Positions 41,939 to 52,819 are shown, counted from the first letter of the stretch. The stretch is DNA of 64,000 nt from Anisus vortex (GCA_949126835.1 OX421506.1:27541441-27605440); one strand, 5' to 3'. The notes: generated from the sequence alone by a model not told the origin. Program-made: numbers and translations.

Positions 41939-42186
41939 CAGTGCAGTTTTTGTGACGGTACGCACCGGTACGGCGTACCGGCACCTTTTTCAATGTGGGG
42001 AAAAAATTATTACTTTTCTTGTATTTTAACGTTTATTATAGGCCCCTATTATTAATTTGTTAAAATTGAATTATTTTAAAATTGCGCGCAATAAGAATTA
42101 AAATATAAAATGCGAAACTGCTTTAAAAGTTAGGCAATCCGACACTGAGTACCGGCACCTATTTTTTTTTACAAAAAAAAGCACTG
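41939..42186. mobile_element. hAT-like MITE with 8-bp TSD
   Basis: Ends CAGTGCAGTTTTTGT and ACAAAAAAAAGCACTG are inverted; flanks CTCTAATC (41931-41938) and CTCTAAAC (42187-42194) are an 8-bp duplication with one mismatch. Subterminal GGTACGCACCGGTACGGCGT and GTACCGGCACC recur at both ends. CAGTG ends with 8-bp duplications fit hAT elements. Confidence 0.75.
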
Positions 42187-42959
42187 CTCTAAACTATGGT
42201 CTGAAGCATGGGTCGGCAACCTAATAAATATAAGAGGCCTAGACTATATGCTAGCGTTATATTATGTAATTGACTACTTGTTATAATTATAGGCCTAAAT
42301 CTAATAAATTGACAGCAGGAAAGGTTGGTTTTTTTTTTACGACTGTTTACGAGAAATTAGTTTTATACCTCCAATTACATCTTTACATCTAAAAAGAAAA
42401 AAGAAATTATACGTAATATTTGTTATATTACAAAACATAATTTGTTTGGCACCACTTTTAAATCAAGTTGGTAAAATGTATCTTAATTAAAGGGAGATAA
42501 TTAGCCCGTTTCATTTGTGTTAATATTTTTAATTATTTTTTTTTCATTCATTGGCTTACAATTTTTATCTTTACAATGATTTTATTACAAAAAATAATTG
42601 AAAAAAAAACATAAATATTTTATGAGTAAAAATGTGTATGTACATATGTAAAAATTATATTAACTACCCAGTTTGTAAAGTTACAAGGTATCTATTCCAC
42701 TTATTTAAATTTCAGTAGTCGCTTTAGTCCCTATTAGTAACTATAACTATTTAAAGGATCTCAGTTAATCGGAGATAAAATTATAATGAGTTTTAAGTAG
42801 GTGCAAGAATTATATCTGAACAGCTAAATATTACATTTAGACACTAATGTGAAAGGTATGCAATAAGTAATAACAATGTTTGGTATTGCTACGGTATTAA
42901 ATTAATTGTCTCAAAAATAAATTAAAAAAAAAAAGTTAGATCTAAAGTTAAGTCGACCT

Positions 42960-43300
42960 GCAAGGTTCACTACTATTGAGTATTAACTACTGACAAAAGT
43001 AGACTTAGATCTTCCCGCGCCATATCGGCGCATCGGGCAATGATAGTTCTCCAGTGGGCTCTGCCCGTAGCCGCTGCTGTCACATCGTTGATGTCATCCC
43101 AGTTTATGTCAACAGAGTGGAGGTCATCGGTGATCTTTGTGCGCCATGTTGCTTTAGGTCGCCACATGTCTGCGTTGTCCATTGGACGGCCGCCATCTGG
43201 TTGCCGTTCAGGGTAGCCGATGGTCAGGCTGGCGGATTATGTGGCAAGCAAATTTGAGGCGACGTTCGGTGACGGAGGTCGATAGTGGGCGCGTTTTCGT
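42960..43300 (-). mobile_element. LINE 3'-end remnant
   Basis: The minus-strand frame at 42973-43182 reads RPKATWRTKITDDLHSVDIN and TGRAHWRTIIARCADMARED, matching the terminal segment of LINE polyproteins ahead of the stop. Only the 3' end is present. Confidence 0.6.
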
Positions 43301-43539
43301 TAGGCGATAAACTTATTCATTTGTAACCCGGTCTCGATAAGTGACAAAAGTAACACCAACAGTTCAATTAATAAAGGCAGAAGCACTAGAGGAGAGAAGG
43401 ACTAAGAGTAAAGAAGCAATAAATAATACATTATGCATTAAATTCTAACTAAGAAACACAACACAATAACAATCTATTTCAATGCTCAGATAAACAGAGG
43501 GACAAAAACTAATGATTGCATATAAATAGATCTACTCTT

Positions 43540-43680
43540 TCTTCCCAAGTGGCATCCAGGCAGAAAATGGGTAATCTGTACAAAGCAGGAAAACCAGCAA
43601 CGTAAAATAATTATTAATTTAAAACACAAATTAAAATGCCAGAGCACGGATAAGCGTAGGACGACAAAGGGAAATTACGA
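43540..43680 (+). mobile_element. LINE family B 3' end, interrupted
   Basis: Carries CAAGTGGCATCCAGGCAGAA and CAGGAAAACCAGCAACGTAA, then GGATAAGCGTAGGACG. After a foreign stretch with a poly-C run, a tail-like piece (TAGGACGCAATAATCTTCTG) reappears at 43844-43880. Confidence 0.6.
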
Positions 43681-44121
43681 GGGGGACTAAGCCCCCCCCC
43701 CCCCCCCTCCTGGATTTTTTTCTAAAGTTTTTTTTCAACAATTTCTTTGAAAATATGTACTAATTTCGCGAAAAGAAAATTGCTAAATTTTTTTCACGCT
43801 AAAGTTCAGCCGACTCTGGAATAATGTCTGGCTTTGCCACTGGTAGGACGCAATAATCTTCTGTGTAGAATGAATCTTAAACAGATTATATAAAACTTTC
43901 AGACTGTTAGCAAGCTGAATGATTTAGAAACCCCCTAGTTTAGCACACTACTAGCATTAGGCTACCGACCCCTGGTCTAAAGTCTAGGCCTCTAGTGAGC
44001 CGTGCTAAATGACTGTGCCTCAAATCCTATATCAACCCTCCTATCTAATCTTCTGTTACAGACGCTCCTTCTGTACAGAAGATTAATACGTCCAACGTTT
44101 TATCCGTGTCTTAAGTGTAGA

Positions 44122-44310
44122 GGGGGGGGGGACGGCCGTGCCAGCCGCGCGTTCGGCTGGTCATCCGAAAGTCCTGGGTTCGAATCCTGGAGCAGGCTAG
44201 AAGTTTTTCCCGGGTTGCAAGACTAGACTCGGACCACGGATGAGCGTAGGACGCAATAGAATCTAATCTTCTTTATAGAAGGAACGTCTGTAAAATATAA
44301 GATTTGTTCA
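44122..44310 (+). mobile_element. Chimeric SINE-1 head joined to LINE family B tail
   Basis: 44122-44215 is a SINE-1 head (GCCGTGCCAGCCGCGCGTTC, box B GGGTTCGAATCCTGG). From about 44218 the sequence becomes the LINE B tail (GACTCGGACCACGGATGAGC, CTTCTTTATAGAAGGAACG). An inverted LINE B tail piece lies just upstream, at about 44045-44110. Confidence 0.65.
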
Positions 44311-44504
44311 GGGGAAAAAAAGACACGATAAGAAGGATACACGACAATTATAACTTAAATTAAAACGGTGTTTTTCAAGTTGCCTTGTGTTTAAATTAAA
44401 ATGCTTAAATATAAATACTATTTTATTGTTTTTACGCTATAATTTAATAAAAAATATTATAATGACGATATATTTTTATCACTTTTCAGAATGATGTTCA
44501 GATG

Positions 44505-44740
44505 ATCCTGGGCCCCATAAATGATCTTAGTAAATTATCTTGGACACCTTACAGATTCTGAGCCAATGATCTTAGACATCATACAAATCTGAGCCAGTAG
44601 TCTTAGAGATCATAAAAAAATCTGAGCCAATGATCTTAGAGACCATAAAAAATCTGAACCAATGATTTTAAAGACCATAAAAAATCTGAACCAATGATCT
44701 TAGACACCATAAAAACTGAGCCAATGATTTGAGTTTATAA
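44505..44740 (+). repeat. About 33-bp minisatellite directly upstream of the first TNFR-like gene
   Basis: Six or seven diverged units of the type CCAATGATCTTAGAGACCAT plus AAAAAATCTGAG, ending 20 bp before the ATG. It must lie in the promoter or 5' untranslated region unless an upstream exon exists. Confidence 0.85.
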
Positions 44741-44759
44741 TCGACATAAAGCTTTTAAA

Positions 44760-45398
44760 ATGCTATCCACAAGAGAAACTGCATTCTGGTGGTTCGCCAT
44801 TTTCCTGTTCTGCTATGTCAAGCACGTCTGCTCACAAGCCACCGGGGCTGAGACGTGCGCATCCGGGGACTGTCACAAGGGAGAATACTTCAACATTAGC
44901 TTGGCCACTTGTCGTCCATGCCCCGATGACTCGTACTCGGAAACGAGCGACCACAACTGCACCACTTGCAAACCGTGCACCCGAGCGGAGCTGTACGACA
45001 TGGCGGTGATTATCAGCCCATGCTCCCCGGAGTCTGACGCAAGCATCGGCTGCAAGGCCGGATACTTCATGTCGGCTGACGAACGCGATCTGGAGACTCT
45101 GTGCGTCCAATGTGGCAAGTGCCCCACAGGCCAGGTGGTCAAACAGGACTGCTCGGATTCTTCGGACACGGTCTGCGCGCCGGCCACTCCGTACCCCACG
45201 GCTCTGACCGACGACCACGTCTTCGACACGGGTGTTTTGATCGCCTGCATGGCACTCCTGGCCATGATCGTTGTAGGCATAGTCCTCTACGTCGTGAGGA
45301 CACCACAGTTCAGGCGGGACGTCTTGAAATGTTTCAGTGGCCGGTGTCCGAGCAGAGACGACGACAGACACGAGCGGGAGGTGCTCTTTCTGAATTAG
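44760..45398 (+). CDS. TNF receptor superfamily-like membrane protein without death domain (212 aa)
   Basis: An intronless 212-aa frame from ATG to TAG. A hydrophobic signal peptide covers about 1-26. Cysteines at 33, 38, 51, 54, 67, 70, 73, 88, 98, 115, 118, 121, 131 and 139 form TNFR-type cysteine-rich repeats (CRPCPDDSYS, CVQCGKCPTGQVV, CSDSSDTVC). Potential N-glycosylation sites are NIS (45) and NCT (66). A transmembrane helix spans about 158-179, followed by about 33 basic residues with no death domain and no obvious TRAF-binding motif. A signalling-poor or decoy-type receptor is an inference. Codon usage is visibly richer in G+C than the surroundings. A paralogue lies 5 kb downstream. 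A small possible 3' exon is noted at 45958. Confidence 0.85.
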   Translation: MLSTRETAFWWFAIFLFCYVKHVCSQATGAETCASGDCHKGEYFNISLATCRPCPDDSYSETSDHNCTTCKPCTRAELYDMAVIISPCSPESDASIGCKAGYFMSADERDLETLCVQCGKCPTGQVVKQDCSDSSDTVCAPATPYPTALTDDHVFDTGVLIACMALLAMIVVGIVLYVVRTPQFRRDVLKCFSGRCPSRDDDRHEREVLFLN

Positions 45399-45538
45399 TT
45401 CTTCTTGCAACATATTGGATATTGAGTTGAAAACATGTGCACACCTACTGCACTCTTCATATGCACATCTATAATATAGTGGATGATAAATATATCAAAC
45501 ACTGCACTTCTTATTTAGTTCATCAGTAACGGAATTCA

Positions 45539-45544
45539 AATAAA
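45539..45544 (+). terminator. Polyadenylation signal of the first TNFR-like gene
   Basis: A canonical AATAAA lies about 140 bp after the stop codon, at a plausible distance for a short 3' untranslated region. Confidence 0.45.
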
Positions 45545-45957
45545 TTCGACACAATATGTAGGTGAAATTGTTCTCATTTAAAAAGTCAATATTTCAAAAT
45601 GTCAATTGCTTAACTTGAGACATCAATATTTCAAATGGCCCAGTGTTTAAAGGAATCATCGGAAGTATGTTTATACTTTGTAATTTAGTCAAATTCTGGA
45701 GTTTCTCAATGAACTAAAGATCATTGTAGGGTAGGCCTATACATGTTTCATATGTCTAGTCTCAATGTTCGTATTATAAGATACGATTTGATCAGAAGTA
45801 CACATTATTCGTCGATTCTATGAATGGACTTTTCAGAAACCGCAAAGCTATTATTCGCTAATAATGTTGTGTCCAATACATTAAAATCAATACCGCAAAA
45901 TTTACTTAGTGGAATTATATTTATATGGTGTCGAGTTTCATTTCTGTGTGTGCTTAG

Positions 45958-46090
45958 TGTGAACAAAAACAACTCGAAAATCAAAACACGGCGAAAATCT
46001 GGTGATGTTCGCTTTCGAAAGGATTCGTCGGGTGAACCACTTTTCATTGATCTCCAAGGAGACATAGTCGAACTCAGAAGTAAGGCGTAG
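45958..46090 (+). CDS. Possible orphan 3' exon or open frame of unknown function
   Basis: A frame ending in TAG at 46090 has a plausible acceptor (GTGTGTGCTTAG) ending at 45957. The peptide is basic then acidic, with RRKSGDVRFRKDSSGEPLF and DLQGDIVELRS. It looks more protein-like than its surroundings, but I do not recognise it. It could be an alternative tail exon of the TNFR-like gene: a weak donor GGCCG|GTGTCC there would match its phase. It could equally be chance. Confidence 0.2.
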
Positions 46091-47114
46091 TTAATCTCCA
46101 GGGCTCTAAGGGATGGATAATCTCAGCTCTCAAACCAAACGGGGTTAAAACCTGGTAATGTTCGCTTGCAAAATGTGTTTCAGCTGAATTAGCATAATAT
46201 GCAATCCGTGTAGCTCATGAACCTAATAAGATATTTTGGTGTGCTGTTTACATTCTAGTTTCAGTATCTCTGGAATTTTTTTTTTCGATGTTTAATATCG
46301 ATTATTTACTATTGATCAGTGCTGAAGTTAATGAATTCGATAATTGCCTAAACTTCCAACGAAACGGTTTAGTTACTTATTTATGACAACTTAGAAGTCA
46401 CAGATGACAGTTTAATAGAGTTTACCACGTAACGTGAATCTGAGTGAAATCATCTATGGAAAAACACAATTCAGATAATGATAAAACGTAATTTCTTCGA
46501 AATAATCTAGCTGGCCAGATATCAACACTGCCCGCCACTGGAGACAATTCAAACACAGAAAAGTCTAACGGCTGAAGCTTGAATTGAAACGTTATGATTA
46601 TGTTTCGTAAATAGACTTAGACCATCACGTGATTGGAGTTTGGTCACATTCGGAATTAGTTCAGAACGAACTCTTATTCTTTGAATATATTTTGTTTAAT
46701 TAACCCAGGCGACGTTGTCGTTGCTTTTTTTTTTATTATTGAAGAGGACAGCTTCAATAGTAAGATGCACATACAGAGTAACTTATTATTGACTTTAGTA
46801 TCATTTATGGACGCGCCTATAAAATGATAACATAAGCTTTAAATTATATCACTTGCGGACAGGATTACTACAAAAGACTTGTGCCTTTGTGATTATTTCA
46901 GTTTGATGAAACTAGCTTCCAGACCATAAAATATTTATTTGGTAAGTTGCAAAAAAAAATTAAAAAAAAATAATTAAAAATAAACAGAATTTACACTTAG
47001 CAATTATTCACGCACGTTTAAATACATATTTTTTTACAGTATGGGCTAAAATATACCTAACACTCTAGAACCCCGGTAAGTCATGCACAGTTGTCCACGG
47101 ATCGGTGTTATGTT

Positions 47115-47180
47115 ACAGATTGCAAACGTCTGCTATAGAAAGAAGACTATTACATCTATTTGAATGAGCCTCCTGCAGGG
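47115..47180 (-). mobile_element. SINE-2 tail fragment
   Basis: Only the tail and part of the body (AAACGTCTGCTATAGAAAGA, AGCCTCCTGCAGGGGA) are present. Confidence 0.45.
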
Positions 47181-47281
47181 GACGCAAAAATCGACCGCAC
47201 GATACGAACGAACCCAAATAGTCTCGTTGGAATTCTGTGGTACAAGCCTCTTGATCAAACGGCCAGTTTTAAGGTTCTCTA

Positions 47282-47430
47282 GACCAGGGGTCGGCAACCT
47301 ATGGCACGCGTGCCAGACTTGGCACGCTGAGCGATTTTCAATGGCACGCGGAAGGCCCCCGAAAAGGCAAGTCAAGTCTCTAATACAAGTAAAGAGCCTT
47401 TTGACCTTTATGTTCTTGGCACACTGAATG
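47282..47430. mobile_element. hAT-like terminal fragment
   Basis: Starts CCAGGGGTCGGCAACCTATG and continues GGCACGCGTGCCAGACTTGG. A related fragment lies at 38846-38920, and a shorter GGGTCGGCAACCTA piece at about 42210. No right end is recognised. Confidence 0.5.
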
Positions 47431-48184
47431 CGCTAGACTCTAGAATAGATTAATACATTCCCTTTTTTACTTTGGCTCACGAATTAGGCTATATTCAAAA
47501 TTTTCAAAAGACTCAATGACAAATATAATTTTAACATTTCTATTTCGACATTTGATACAGTAGAATCGTCATTTTTTTTAAAACCTTAGCAAAAGCAATC
47601 GAAAAACAGCGATTTGTACCTTTGCGTAAAACGCTGAAAAACATTGTTAAATGCGTAATAATGGTATTCGCTTTACCCTGTCATCCAGTCATAACAGTTA
47701 GATGATAATAATGTTAGGGAAATCCCGTAGGGCTTTTCATATTTATTTTCCAAGATCTCGGTAAGAAAGATACGGCAATAAGATTATATATGTTTATAAT
47801 TTATATCCGGTAAGTAGCTTCACAATAAATCATGCATTAAGGATTGGACATGTGGGCTTTGTTAAAAGCTGCTATAAACAAAATAAACAAACAAACAAAA
47901 AACAATTAACGTTATTGGGTTACCAAAACGAATGGCTTACCTAGCCGTGGTTGTGTAAAAATTAGTAAAGTACCCTTCGGACTTACTATGCCTATACTGT
48001 ATTTCTATGTGGGTATTCTCTTTTCTTGATACCTTAAAATGAATCTATTATTATTAATTTTATTATTTCGGTAACTTTTACTAATTATTTACTAATGTTA
48101 GAATATTCTAATTATGTTTTTGATTATGCTTTTATGGTACTGATGTAGGCTACTTTGTGGCAAATAAATATTGTTCATTGTTCA

Positions 48185-48505
48185 TGGACCAAACGGCCGG
48201 TGAAGCAGCGTTCACCAGTTTCTGTGGCCACGGCATACTAGGGGATGTGTGGCCAGCACTATGCCCAGCTGCCTTTACTTATATTGTCAGGTACCCACCT
48301 GAGCTGGGTAGACTCACGGACACCCTCCAGTCCCGGGAACAAATCCTAGCCTACGCCAGGGATTCAAACCCATGACTCATAGGGTTTACTGTGGCTGAGC
48401 CGCAGCGTGTTCGGCTGGCGTCAGGGAATGGTCGGTGTGAGGTCTAGAACCCGGGCCATTTTGTGGACAGTCCGGTGAACTAACCGCAGAACCAGCCGGC
48501 CTCTC
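48185..48505. mobile_element. SINE mosaic: inverted SINE-1, SINE-1 head, SINE-2 fragment
   Basis: 48185-48385 is SINE-1 reversed. 48396-48421 (GTGGCTGAGCCGCAGCGTGT) is a SINE-1 head in plus orientation. 48421-48503 is a reversed SINE-2 ending in its head (GAACTAACCGCAGAACCAGC). At least two insertions or a rearrangement are needed. Confidence 0.6.
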
Positions 48506-49147
48506 GGCAGTTTTTAAAATGGTTCTTACAGTGGACGAATTCATATATTTTTGTCCTCTAAGACTTAGTCTGGAAGGGGCCCACCATCGAGGCTCTGCAC
48601 AAGGCCCCCCTTCAACACACACACAAACGCACACACAATCGTGTCACGCCACTGACTGTAGCCTACTTGTCAGATTTAGGTTCATTCAAGTGTGACATCC
48701 TATATCCTGCCAGACTTTTTTACCTTCGTAAAAAAGAACAACCTCCCCTCCCCCACTCCAATCACACACTAACACACATAGCCTACTGCCTCTCCATTTA
48801 ACACACGCCAAATTTATTATATATTGTTAAACAGCTTTACCTAAATAATGAATTGTAATAATTTTTTATATTTATGTCAAGTTTAATTCTTAGAAAAGGG
48901 GGAAATCCGATTTCTAGAAAAGGGGAAAATCCGATTTTAAAAAAAGACAGGCCTACTAATGATTTTGTTTTTAAATCGGAAAAACTGTACATTAAAAAAA
49001 AGTATTTAAATAATAAAAAAATGGTTTAATGTGCAGATGTCTTTGAACAGTTTGTTAATTATGACATTCCTAACATTAAACAACATTGTCTATGCCTGAT
49101 ACTTAACAGATTGAAGAGCGAACAAAGAATACAATAGCTGGGTTAAA

Positions 49148-49157
49148 GAGAGAGAGA

Positions 49158-49201
<44 letters not shown>
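49148..49201 (+). repeat. GA microsatellite
   Basis: (GA)n with one interruption, upstream of the second TNFR-like gene. Confidence 0.9.
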
Positions 49202-49203
<2 letters not shown>

Positions 49204-49804
49204 GAGGGGGGATGAACAATAATTGAGTGCCTGCTTATGCTCTACTGTTCATTTAGATTCGAATGTCTTATGGGACTTTAAAAAGAAAACTCGAACACAA
49301 AGACATGAAGCTCGTAGAATCTATATTTACACCTGACCACAGGAGTATAAATATCGTAAAAACAATCCGATGACCTTGGCCAAAGATAGAGCCACACCGG
49401 CTCTGGTCACGTGGTACGGTTTTTTGGAAGGGGTATTTAAGCACGTGCTATAGTGGCGACCAATGATGATGAGCTAAGCTTTTAACACCGGTAATTGTAA
49501 TAGCTTAGTAGGCCGGTTGGATTGAATGCTAAAAAAAAACAAAAAAAACAAAACATTTCTAAGCGCTAGGCCTACATTACATTCGAGTTATTGCAAAATA
49601 GCGACATTGTTGTAACAGCCCAGCATTTTAGTTTCTGATATTTGTGGAAAAGTAGGTTCATTATTCAAACTTGTTAAATGTTTCTTAGGATTTTGAGGTA
49701 AGACGTCTTTCTAGATTCTACGCTTAGTGAAACGATACGCTAACAGCATATAGGCCTACCGGCTAGCAAGCAGTCAATGAAGAAATGTTATATACACATA
49801 GATT

Positions 49805-49945
49805 ACATTGGTAGATAGATAAATAGATGGATAGATGGAACGATAGATAGATAGATACATAGATACATAGAAAGATAGATGGATAGATATAAAGAGAGAT
49901 AGATAGATAGACGGATATACAGACGGTATGATAGGGAGATAGAGG
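49805..49945 (+). repeat. GATA-type microsatellite
   Basis: Degenerate GATA/GATG/CATA repeats. Confidence 0.85.
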
Positions 49946-50323
49946 GATAGGTAGCTGGTAAGAAAAGCTACATATCAGATAGGTAGATAAATTATTTCAG
50001 ACTAGATTAACAATTATTTGGATTAAATGGATTGGCGGATGTATGGATATAACTCGTTTAAACAGTTTCAATGTTATAGACTCTCATTTTCCATTCTATG
50101 ATGAAGTAACCAAAGAATATTAAAATAATTCATGCATCATTAGCCACGAACTGGTCACACATATAAGGAGCATTTTTAAATAGCAGGAATTACATTTTTA
50201 TTGATTATCAGTTTAGACTTTAAATTGTAGCCCTAGTGGCTATTCAAGTTGATGAAAACTTAAAAAAAAAAAATGAATAAAGCAAATCTACATTAACGTG
50301 TTTTGTTTAACTTCTAATTTCAG

Positions 50324-50891
50324 TCTTCGTTTGAATTTATGCTTAACTCTGGGGATTGTGGCGTATCTTTTCGGCCCTGGTGATGCCCAGAGAATGATGT
50401 GCAGCAGTGGGCCCTGTGGACCTGGTCAGTTATTGGACTCCGATTACCACTGCGTCAGCTGCCCACCAGGAACATACCTGCCCGAGTGGCAACACTCGTG
50501 TCGGAGCTGCAGACCATGCTCCACGCCGATCGAGCACAACCACGAGATAATCTTGAGAAACTGTACTTCCGTCACAGACACTGACATCGCTTGTGGTCCG
50601 GGGCACTTCAGAAAATTGTACGGACCAGGCGAGCAAGATTGCCTCAAATGTAGCATCTGCCAGATCGGAAGCATTATCTCAGAATGTGGCATGTTCTCGG
50701 ATGCTGTATGTGCTAAAGCCAAGACGCCAGATAACCAACCGATGATTGCGGGAGAGCCACTGGAGCTAAAAATTCCCCCTCGTTATATTATAGCCCTTGT
50801 TGTGGTCTTCGGTGCATTATTATTTGTCTTCATTTCTTACTTAAGGTTTTGTGAAAGTGTTTCTATGTCCTACACGCTTGCGAGAAGTTAA
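50324..50891 (+). CDS. TNF receptor superfamily-like membrane protein 2, last exon
   Basis: The open frame reaches back to 50298 but has no ATG before two methionines that follow the signal-like stretch. A strong acceptor (TTCTAATTTCAG) ends at 50323, so I read this as an exon whose short 5' partner, with the start codon, is upstream and not found. The exon gives the rest of a signal peptide (LCLTLGIVAYLF), the same 14-cysteine pattern as the 44.76-kb gene, a transmembrane helix (ALVVVFGALLFVFISYL) and a tail of about 15 residues. Cysteine gaps agree with the paralogue at 10 of 13 intervals and differ by one residue at the other three. The start exon is the main uncertainty. Confidence 0.8.
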
Positions 50892-50964
50892 GCTGCTATT
50901 ATTTCAATGTCTTTCACCTTTGTAGTACGTTACTAGTTTCATTGGTTTGAGTCATTGTCATTAG

Positions 50965-51335
50965 CTTATCTTATATATTACGCACGCTCCCTCTATAACA
51001 AAGATTATTGCGTCCTACGCTCATCCATGGTCTGGGTCAAGTCTTGCGTTTTGATTAGTGTATTAAATTATGTTAATTTACTGTTTTTTTCTGGTTTGTT
51101 CAGGCAACCCATTCCATACCCGGATGCCACTAGGGAAGAAAGAGTACTTATATGCATTTGTTCTCGCATAAGGGATAAGAAACGTGTTTTTTTCCTTATG
51201 ATTATCTGAGCATTGTTACAGATTGTTAGTGTGTTGTATTTCTAAATTAGAGTTTAATGCCTTATATATTTTTACTACTTTACTCTTTGCCCTTCTGTCA
51301 TCTAGTGTTTCTAGATTGAGTAATTTAACTCTGCC
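50965..51335 (-). mobile_element. LINE family B 3' end
   Basis: In reverse orientation, the longest copy here. The tail hairpin is at 50990-51010 and the polyprotein C-terminus region at 51040-51130. It lies just downstream of the second TNFR-like gene and matches the 7.2-kb copy over most of its length. Confidence 0.72.
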
Positions 51336-51456
51336 GTTTTAATGCCCTAAAGATATTTGCATTTCTTTCATTTTCCTACACCCGTAATAAGCCTGTAATA
51401 GTTAAATTGTAACTATGGCACTAGAGATAAAGAAACATGCGTATTGTATAATAATG

Positions 51457-51462
51457 AATAAA
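51457..51462 (+). terminator. Possible polyadenylation signal of the second TNFR-like gene
   Basis: AATAAA about 570 bp after the stop codon, followed by T-rich sequence. The intervening stretch contains a LINE 3' end, so assignment is tentative. Confidence 0.3.
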
Positions 51463-51577
51463 GTATAAACACGCATTATTAAAAACTTTTATTTTATCTT
51501 CATTGCCAAGGATTTGCCACTGTTGGGCCCAAAGAGTTTATTTTCACTTTACCTGTCATTATGTTTTAGACGGAATT

Positions 51578-51672
51578 TATTTGCAAACAAGAACAAATCA
51601 AGTATATGATACTCATATACTTCATTTATTTGCAAACAAGAACAAATCAAGTATATGATACTCATATACTTC
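51578..51672 (+). repeat. 47-bp tandem duplication
   Basis: ATTTGCAAACAAGAACAAAT CAAGTATATGATACTCATAT occurs twice head to tail. Confidence 0.85.
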
Positions 51673-52017
51673 TTCCAATTATATACCCTATGCAACACTA
51701 TATAATAATTTGTATGTTATGTAAATGTTGTACTTATTTGGAAAATACTTATTTTGATTTTCTAACTAAATATTCTGTGTGTGACTTTTTCTAAGCGTTC
51801 CGATGGTATGCTTGGCAAACATGATTTGTAAATAAATCAATGTTTTATTTTAAAAACATATCATGATTTTTTTAAACCTTATATTTTGTGATATACATGT
51901 ATCATACATTGACTGTACTTTGTTATATACCAACCTCCTTTCTACACACCTGCCTGCCTGCATGCCTAGCCATATACTTGTTTACGTTCCTCCCCACCTG
52001 CTTGCCTACCTGTATAC

Positions 52018-52185
52018 ATCGGCTGGTCTAGCGGCTAGTTGCCCGGACTGTCAACCAAAAAACCAACTGACACGTCGCGGGTTCTATCCCTGCCACCGAC
52101 CGATCCCTGTCGCCCTGCAGGAGTTTTGGGCCTGGTGACGTAATAATATTCTATATAGAAGGAACGTCTGTAAACTTATTAGAAA
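52018..52185 (+). mobile_element. SINE-2 copy, full length
   Basis: Plus orientation: head GGCTGGTCTAGCGGCTAG, box B CGCGGGTTCTATCCC, body ending TTTTGGGCCTGGTGACGTAA, tail TATATAGAAGGAACGTCTGT. Between the second TNFR-like gene and GALNT. Confidence 0.8.
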
Positions 52186-52819
52186 CATGCATGAATGCTG
52201 CCTACGTGCCAATCTACCAATCTATATTTTCGCCTGCATATTCGTAAGCCAGCCAATTGGACTGCTAGCCTCTCTCTTTACGTGCCGACAAACTGTCTGT
52301 TTATTTGCTAATTTACAAGTTAACATGTCAGCTTTTCTACCTACCTACTTACTCTATCTCTCTTTCTTTCTCAATGTATATTTATTATATGTATATAGGC
52401 TATACATTCTGTGTGTATATTTGATCAATAGTCACACTGTTCAACTGTTGCATGTGCCACCCTGTGTCGCCATCCATGACTTTAATCCCTTCAATGTGCT
52501 GTTACTATCGAATAACAAATATATTATAGTCAAACTATAGGCCTATTGCCGAACAGCCTTTAAAAAAAAAGGAATAGACTGTTGTTTAATTGAACGAAGT
52601 CAATTTCCTGGTGTAGTTGATGTGGAGTTCTAGTGTGCACAAAGTTGTAAAAATTGTCTAGTGAAATTTTTAGTTGAAAATAGTTATGTTGTTGATATTC
52701 TATTTCTGTGATAGTGCTTGTTCCTTACACATGAACAGTTTTGTTTCGCTTCCATTTTGTTTCTTGTAAATTTCTAGATAAGGTTATGTGACTTTATTAT
52801 ACACGTTTTTTGTGTAAAG

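Larger units (their letters stand above)
36250..44500. other. Intergenic region between PITRM1 and the TNFR-like genes
   Basis: Apart from the LINE, MITE and hAT-like pieces listed separately and a 17-base poly-C run at about 43692-43708, it is AT-rich DNA with no recognisable gene. The first 1.7 kb may be PITRM1 3' untranslated sequence. 38940-39930, 40110-40990 and 42200-42950 show nothing I can name. Confidence 0.6.
45399..50323. other. Intergenic region between the two TNFR-like genes
   Basis: Contains the possible exon at 45958, repeat fragments at 47.1-47.4 and 48.2-48.5 kb, and two microsatellites. The undetected first exon of the second TNFR-like gene should be in this interval. 46100-47100, 47430-48180 and 48510-49140 show nothing recognised. 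Confidence 0.55.

Noticed and set aside
44832..45413. Minus-strand frames of 193 and 135 codons
   Set aside because: They are antisense to the GC-rich TNFR-like gene, which has signal peptide, cysteine pattern and membrane helix; the shadows have no recognisable feature.
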